DNA of 64,000 bases from Achromobacter pestifer (GTDB lineage: Bacteria; Pseudomonadota; Gammaproteobacteria; Burkholderiales; Burkholderiaceae_B), in the NCBI RefSeq assembly GCF_902859625.1, contig NZ_CADIJX010000001.1:186001-250000 (forward strand), written 5' to 3'. The notes under the pieces were generated by a model. That model worked only from the letters and a program-made list of their open reading frames with translations. It ran no database searches and was not told the DNA's origin. The position numbers and the translations under genes were made by a program. Below, one piece after another: positions 60,449 through 64,000 of this stretch. Every line of letters starts with the position of its first letter. Position 1 is the stretch's first letter.

Positions 60449-61183
60449 ATGATCAAGCTTGAAAAAGTGAACAAGTGGTACGGCGCGCATCACGTGCTGA
60501 AAGACGTGGACCTGTCGGTGTCGCGGGGCGAAGTGCTGGTGGTGTGCGGGCCGTCGGGCTCGGGCAAGTCCACCATGATCCGCACCATCAACCGGCTGGA
60601 ACCCATCGAAAAAGGCCGCATCCTGATCGATGGCGCCGACATCTATGCCAAGGGCGCCAACCTGAATGCGCTGCGCCAGAAGATTGGCTTTGTCTTTCAG
60701 CAGTTCAATCTGTTCCCGCACATGAGCGTGCTGGAGAACGTGATCTTCGCACCCGTCAACATCCGCAAGCAGCCGCGCAAGCAATCGGTGGAACTGGCGC
60801 GCACGCTGCTGGAACGGGTGGGCCTGGAGCAAAAGATCGATGCGTATCCCGGCGCGCTGTCCGGCGGCCAGCAGCAGCGCGTGGCGATTGCCCGGGCGTT
60901 GGCGCTGCAACCGCCGGTGATGCTGTTTGACGAGCCCACCAGCGCGCTGGATCCGGAAATGGTCGGCGAGGTGCTGCAAGTGATGAAGGGCTTGGCCAAG
61001 GATGGCATGACGATGGTGTGCGTCACCCACGAAATGGGGTTTGCGCGCGACGTCTGCGACCGGGTTGTCTTCATGGATGGCGGCGAAATCCTGGAAGTGG
61101 ATACGCCCGAGCGCTTCTTCAGCACGCCGTCCCATCCGCGCGCGCAGCGCTTCCTGGCCGACATCCTGCATCCGCGCGGCTAA
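60449..61183 (+). CDS. Amino-acid ABC transporter ATPase (GlnQ/GltL type)
   Basis: A 244-residue ATPase. Walker A is GPSGSGKST (about residues 34-42), Q-loop [18 protein letters not shown], signature [15 protein letters not shown], Walker [17 protein letters not shown]-loop SALD and switch VTHEMGFA. This is the PAAT/GlnQ subfamily. It completes the importer with the binding protein and two permeases. The LysR gene follows 45 bases later on the same strand. Confidence 0.94.
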   Translation: MIKLEKVNKWYGAHHVLKDVDLSVSRGEVLVVCGPSGSGKSTMIRTINRLEPIEKGRILIDGADIYAKGANLNALRQKIGFVFQQFNLFPHMSVLENVIFAPVNIRKQPRKQSVELARTLLERVGLEQKIDAYPGALSGGQQQRVAIARALALQPPVMLFDEPTSALDPEMVGEVLQVMKGLAKDGMTMVCVTHEMGFARDVCDRVVFMDGGEILEVDTPERFFSTPSHPRAQRFLADILHPRG

Positions 61184-61228
61184 GGCGGCCGCGGGTGGCG
61201 CGGCGGCGATGTTAATGTGAGGGTTTCC

Positions 61229-62194
61229 ATGCGTTTCGCATCGACTGCCGCGATGTATACCCTTAAACAGCTAGAGGCCTTTTACTGGAGCTCCGAATTG
61301 GGCAGCTTCAGCGCGTCGTCCCGCAAACTGCACACCACGCAGTCGGCGGTGGCCAAGCGGGTAGGCGAGCTTGAAGTCTTTGCCGGTTCGCCCTTGTTCG
61401 AGCGCCGCGCCAAGAAGCTTGTCATGACGCCACAGGGGCGCAAGCTGTTCGAGCTGGCGCGCGAGATGCTCGACCTGAATAGCCGCATTGTTCAGAACAT
61501 GGCGGATCCGGCCAGCTTTGAAGGCGTGCTGCGGCTGGGCGTGACCGAACTGGTGGGCATGACGTGGCTGGCGCGGCTGATCAACCAGATCAGCCAACGC
61601 TACCCCCGTGTGCAACTGATGCCCGAGATCGATGGCGGCATCACCCTTTACGAAAGGCTGGAACAAGACCAGCTGGACCTGGCCATCATGCCCGGGCCGT
61701 TCTGGAGTTATCAATACGATTGCACCCATCTGGGCGCCGTCACCAATGTCTGGATGGCCAGCCCCGCGTTGGATATTGATTTTTCCGCCCGCCTGACGCC
61801 GCAGGACCTGGCGCCTTATCCGGTGATTTCCCAGCCCACGAATTCGGCCTTGTCGCATCTGTATGACGCTTGGTTTGCCGAGCAGGGCTTGCCGGTCAAG
61901 CGCGTGCTGACCTGCAACAGCCTGGGAATGATGGCGCAGCTGACGATGCTGGGCCTGGGCATCAGCTATCTGCCTGGCGCCTATTTTTCGCCGCTGGTCG
62001 AACGGGGCGCGCTGTGCCAGCTGGATGTGCGGCCGGACTTGCCCACCATCAATTACTACGCCGTACACAAGAAGAACATCGTCAACCCGATCGTGTCGCG
62101 GGTGATCGATATTGCGCGCGAGGAATGCGCGTTCGAGGTGGCGGGGGCCTTCCTGCCCCATGTGCCGCCCGCGGCATTGCGCCGCGAAGCGTAA
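61229..62194 (+). CDS. LysR-family transcriptional regulator
   Basis: A 321-residue LysR protein with start at 61229, which has GAGGG five bases upstream; the alternative at 61253 (MYTLKQLEAF) fits the family's usual N-terminus better. The HTH reads GSFSASSRKLHTTQSAVAKRVGELEVF, and the effector domain follows with GVTELVGMTWLARLINQIS and LDLAIMPGPFWSYQYD. It is the last gene of the aldolase-aminotransferase-importer series and probably regulates it. The C-terminus has a VPPAALRREA tail. Confidence 0.88.
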   Translation: MRFASTAAMYTLKQLEAFYWSSELGSFSASSRKLHTTQSAVAKRVGELEVFAGSPLFERRAKKLVMTPQGRKLFELAREMLDLNSRIVQNMADPASFEGVLRLGVTELVGMTWLARLINQISQRYPRVQLMPEIDGGITLYERLEQDQLDLAIMPGPFWSYQYDCTHLGAVTNVWMASPALDIDFSARLTPQDLAPYPVISQPTNSALSHLYDAWFAEQGLPVKRVLTCNSLGMMAQLTMLGLGISYLPGAYFSPLVERGALCQLDVRPDLPTINYYAVHKKNIVNPIVSRVIDIAREECAFEVAGAFLPHVPPAALRREA

Positions 62195-62243
62195 AAGGGC
62201 GGACGGGCCAGCGGCAGCCGGCCCCTGGCGTTTGGCGGGGCGT

Positions 62244-62630
62244 TTAGCCGCAGCGGATCGCCGTCATCACGTCCTTGTCATCCACGATCAGGTTCAGGCG
62301 GGTTGCGTTGTATTCCATGGTGACAAGCTGGCCCGGTCGCAGGATGCGGGCCGTGGTGCTGCCGCTGCGCGTGCGCAGGTCTTCCATGACCGATTGGGTG
62401 GCCTTCTGGCCGATCTGCGATTGCAGGTCGGCGGCGTCGCACGTCTTGCCGCGGCTGGACGTGTTGGGCGAGCCGCCATAGGAGGCGCCGCCGCCAGAGG
62501 AATCCGATGAGCTTGGCGCGCTGGCGGAGCTGTCGGTTGCGGGGGCGCTGCGGGACGAAGACGACGTACCCGTATTGGCGCACGCGGTCAGGCCGGCAAC
62601 CAGGAGGAAAGGGATCAGCTTGCGGATCAT
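62244..62630 (-). CDS. Peptidase-inhibitor I78-like lipoprotein
   Basis: A 128-residue lipoprotein: lipobox LLVAGLTACAN, a Ser/Gly-rich linker (about 20-58), then an inhibitor-I78-like domain. That domain has a TCDAADLQSQIGQKATQSVMEDLRTRSGS helix, ILRPGQLVTMEYNATRLNLIVDDKD, and the final IRCG with a second Cys for a disulphide. Inhibitor family I78 members are small serine-peptidase inhibitors; the placement here suggests a periplasm-facing lipoprotein, activity untested. AAGGAG precedes the start. Confidence 0.82.
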   Translation of the reverse strand: MIRKLIPFLLVAGLTACANTGTSSSSRSAPATDSSASAPSSSDSSGGGASYGGSPNTSSRGKTCDAADLQSQIGQKATQSVMEDLRTRSGSTTARILRPGQLVTMEYNATRLNLIVDDKDVMTAIRCG

Positions 62631-62693
62631 GTAAAGCTCCTTACAACTACGCGACGAAAAAAGCCATGATAGACCAGCCGTGGCGGACTGTAA

Positions 62694-63608
62694 TCAGGGG
62701 CCATCGGGCGGCTGCATGCCGGGTAGCGCAGGCAGCCTGTCCGCCAGGAACTGGATCAGCAACCGGGCCCGCAACGCCTGATAGCGACGCGAGGGGTAGA
62801 TCAGGAAAGCCTCTTGCGGCGCACCGCTCCATTTGGGCAGGACGCGCAGCAATTGCCCGTCGGCCAACAGGTCCTGCACCAGCCAGGCGGGGCACAGCCC
62901 CAGCCCGGCCCCCAGCGCCAGCGTTTCGCGGATAGCCAGGGCGTTGTTGACGCGGTAGCGGCCCCGGGTCTGGACGCTGGCGCGCGAGGCGCCCTGGTGC
63001 AGTTCCAGGGTGTCGCCACCCGGCAGCCACGCGAACCGGACGTAGTCGTGGCTGGTCAGGTCATCGGGCGTGCGGGGCTTGCCGTGCCGAGCCAGATAGG
63101 ACGGCGCCGCCACCAGGTAGCGCGGCGACAGGGCCGCCTTGCGGGCGATGGCATTGGGCGGCAGATCGCCGCCCAGGCGCAGGGCCACGTCCACGCTTTC
63201 TTCCACCAGGTCGACGAAGCGGTCGTTCAGGATCAATTCGACCTGGATATCGGGATAGGCATCCAGGAATTCCCGGATCAACGCATTCAGCCGGAACTGC
63301 CCCAGCGCGACCGGCGCGTTGACCCGCAGGAAGCCTGCGGGCTGCTCGGTCTGGCCGCGGGCGTCGGCCACGGCTTCGGCATATTCCTCCAGCACCCGGT
63401 TGGCGCGTTCGTAGAAGCGTTTGCCTTGTTCGGTGGGCACGACACGTGTCGTGCTGCGTTCCAGCAACCGCACGTTCAGGTCTTTCTCCAGTGCGGCCAC
63501 GATCTTGCTCAGCGCGGGTTGGCTCAAGGCCAGTTCACGGGCGGAGGCCGACAAGGTGCCGAGTTCCACGGCGCGGACAAAGGCCCGCATGGCGCGCAGG
63601 GTATCCAT
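62694..63608 (-). CDS. LysR-family transcriptional regulator (CrgA-like)
   Basis: A 304-residue LysR protein from the ATG at 63608 (another ATG three codons earlier). The HTH reads GTLSASARELALSQPALSKIVAALEKDLNVRLLERSTTRV. The effector domain has GFLRVNAPVALGQFRLNALIREFLDAYPDIQVELILNDRFVDLVEESVDVALRLGGDLPPNAIARKA, typical of the CrgA/AaeR subgroup. It is divergent from the SGNH hydrolase with 120 bases between, so that hydrolase is its likely target. No operator stood out by eye. Confidence 0.88.
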   Translation of the reverse strand: MDTLRAMRAFVRAVELGTLSASARELALSQPALSKIVAALEKDLNVRLLERSTTRVVPTEQGKRFYERANRVLEEYAEAVADARGQTEQPAGFLRVNAPVALGQFRLNALIREFLDAYPDIQVELILNDRFVDLVEESVDVALRLGGDLPPNAIARKAALSPRYLVAAPSYLARHGKPRTPDDLTSHDYVRFAWLPGGDTLELHQGASRASVQTRGRYRVNNALAIRETLALGAGLGLCPAWLVQDLLADGQLLRVLPKWSGAPQEAFLIYPSRRYQALRARLLIQFLADRLPALPGMQPPDGP

Positions 63609-63728
63609 GGCAAGCATTCCATTTTGGAAGAAGTCGTATGCATTTTATGCGTCTATCGGCACAGTTTAGAAGAACCTATCGTGGGGGCATCGCTGTTGAA
63701 ACCGATTTTCTGCTTCCAAGGAGCCGCT

Positions 63729-64000
63729 ATGCACCCCGCCATGAACCGCCGTTCTTTCTTCCGCATCGCCGGCCTGGCCGCCACGGGCCTGGTCTGGAGC
63801 CCGTCCGCCACGCACGCGGCCGTGCCCACGCCGCAATCGTCCTGGGTCAGCTCCTGGTTCGCCAGCCCGCAGCCGTTATGGGACGCCGCTTTCGTGCTGC
63901 CTACCGGCATGCCGGCGCAGGTGGCGGATCAGACGCTGCGCGAGACCGTCAAGATCAGCCTTGGCGGCAAGCGCCTGCGGGTGGTGCTGTCCAACCGGTA
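63729..64000 (+). CDS. Tat-exported SGNH/GDSL hydrolase (3' end cut off)
   Basis: The first 90 codons of a gene continuing past the window. The start has AAGGAG five bases upstream. MHPAMNRRSFFRIAGLAATG is a twin-arginine signal (N-R-R-S-F-F followed by a hydrophobic core), with a likely cleavage near THAAVP. The mature part begins SSWVSSWFASPQPLW and has QTLRETVKISLGGKRLRVVLSNR, the N-terminal block typical of a secreted SGNH/GDSL lipase-like family. The catalytic Ser/Asp/His lie beyond the window. Divergent LysR likely regulates it. Confidence 0.8.
   Translation, partial: MHPAMNRRSFFRIAGLAATGLVWSPSATHAAVPTPQSSWVSSWFASPQPLWDAAFVLPTGMPAQVADQTLRETVKISLGGKRLRVVLSNR

Overview
The window is chromosomal DNA from a high-GC betaproteobacterium, most likely an Alcaligenaceae member (Achromobacter or Bordetella). 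The basis is uniform GC-rich coding sequence, many LysR-type regulators, and two stand-alone Bug-family tripartite-tricarboxylate binding receptors, which are characteristic of that family. There is no rRNA, tRNA, CRISPR array, prophage or transposase gene. It reads as an accessory metabolic and stress-response part of the core chromosome: about 66 genes in short operons, many beginning with a divergent or adjacent regulator.

Layout. 0-8 kb: a cut-off membrane protein, exported and hypothetical proteins, a GNAT enzyme, a MarR regulator translationally coupled to an AlkD-like DNA-alkylation-repeat protein, an SDR with divergent LysR, and a GST with divergent LysR. 8-13 kb: GNAT, DUF169 protein, LysR divergent from an MFS exporter, HAD phosphatase, EamA exporter. 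13-17.2 kb: an AraC regulator and a sigma-factor operon (two DGPF/YCII proteins, SRPBCC, VOC, ECF42 sigma factor) with a good match to an ECF42 promoter inside it. 17.3-20 kb: a MotA/MotB stator pair and a RimJ-like acetyltransferase. 20-26 kb: a NYN-LOTUS protein, an AraC regulator, three small genes including DUF523, a Bug receptor, a Gly/His-rich exported protein and a lipoprotein. 26-29.4 kb: TetR with a clear intrinsic terminator, a second Bug receptor, a SnoaL-like protein and a LysR. 29.4-39.6 kb: a peptide-utilisation locus with M20 dipeptidase, a Dpp-type ABC importer and a GntR regulator on the minus strand, diverging from a class V aminotransferase and a serine hydrolase; three GTATAC-centred sites lie between. 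39.6-40 kb: a gap holding three copies of a 65-nt palindromic REP-like element. 40-47.7 kb: aldo/keto reductase, then an NfxB-type repressor diverging from a complete MexCD-OprJ-type RND efflux operon, with two matching inverted repeats between them. 47.7-51.8 kb: MHS-family transporter, GMC oxidoreductase, divergent IclR. 51.8-56 kb: LtrA, VOC, GFA, AhpD-like, Lon-N-domain and orphan ParB-like proteins. 56-62 kb: RraA-type aldolase, class I aminotransferase, polar-amino-acid ABC importer and LysR in one colinear unit. 62-64 kb: an I78-type inhibitor lipoprotein, a LysR, and the start of a Tat-exported SGNH hydrolase.

The most informative systems are the NfxB/MexCD-OprJ locus with its candidate operators, the ECF42/DGPF operon with its promoter, the GntR-controlled peptide locus, and the aldolase-aminotransferase-importer unit. 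The last has the logic of a catabolic route for a 4-hydroxy-glutamate-like amino acid. None looks entirely without precedent. The aldolase-aminotransferase-importer unit and the NYN-LOTUS protein are the best candidates for undescribed biology. Assignments come from reading protein motifs and remembered family sequences; no database search was run.
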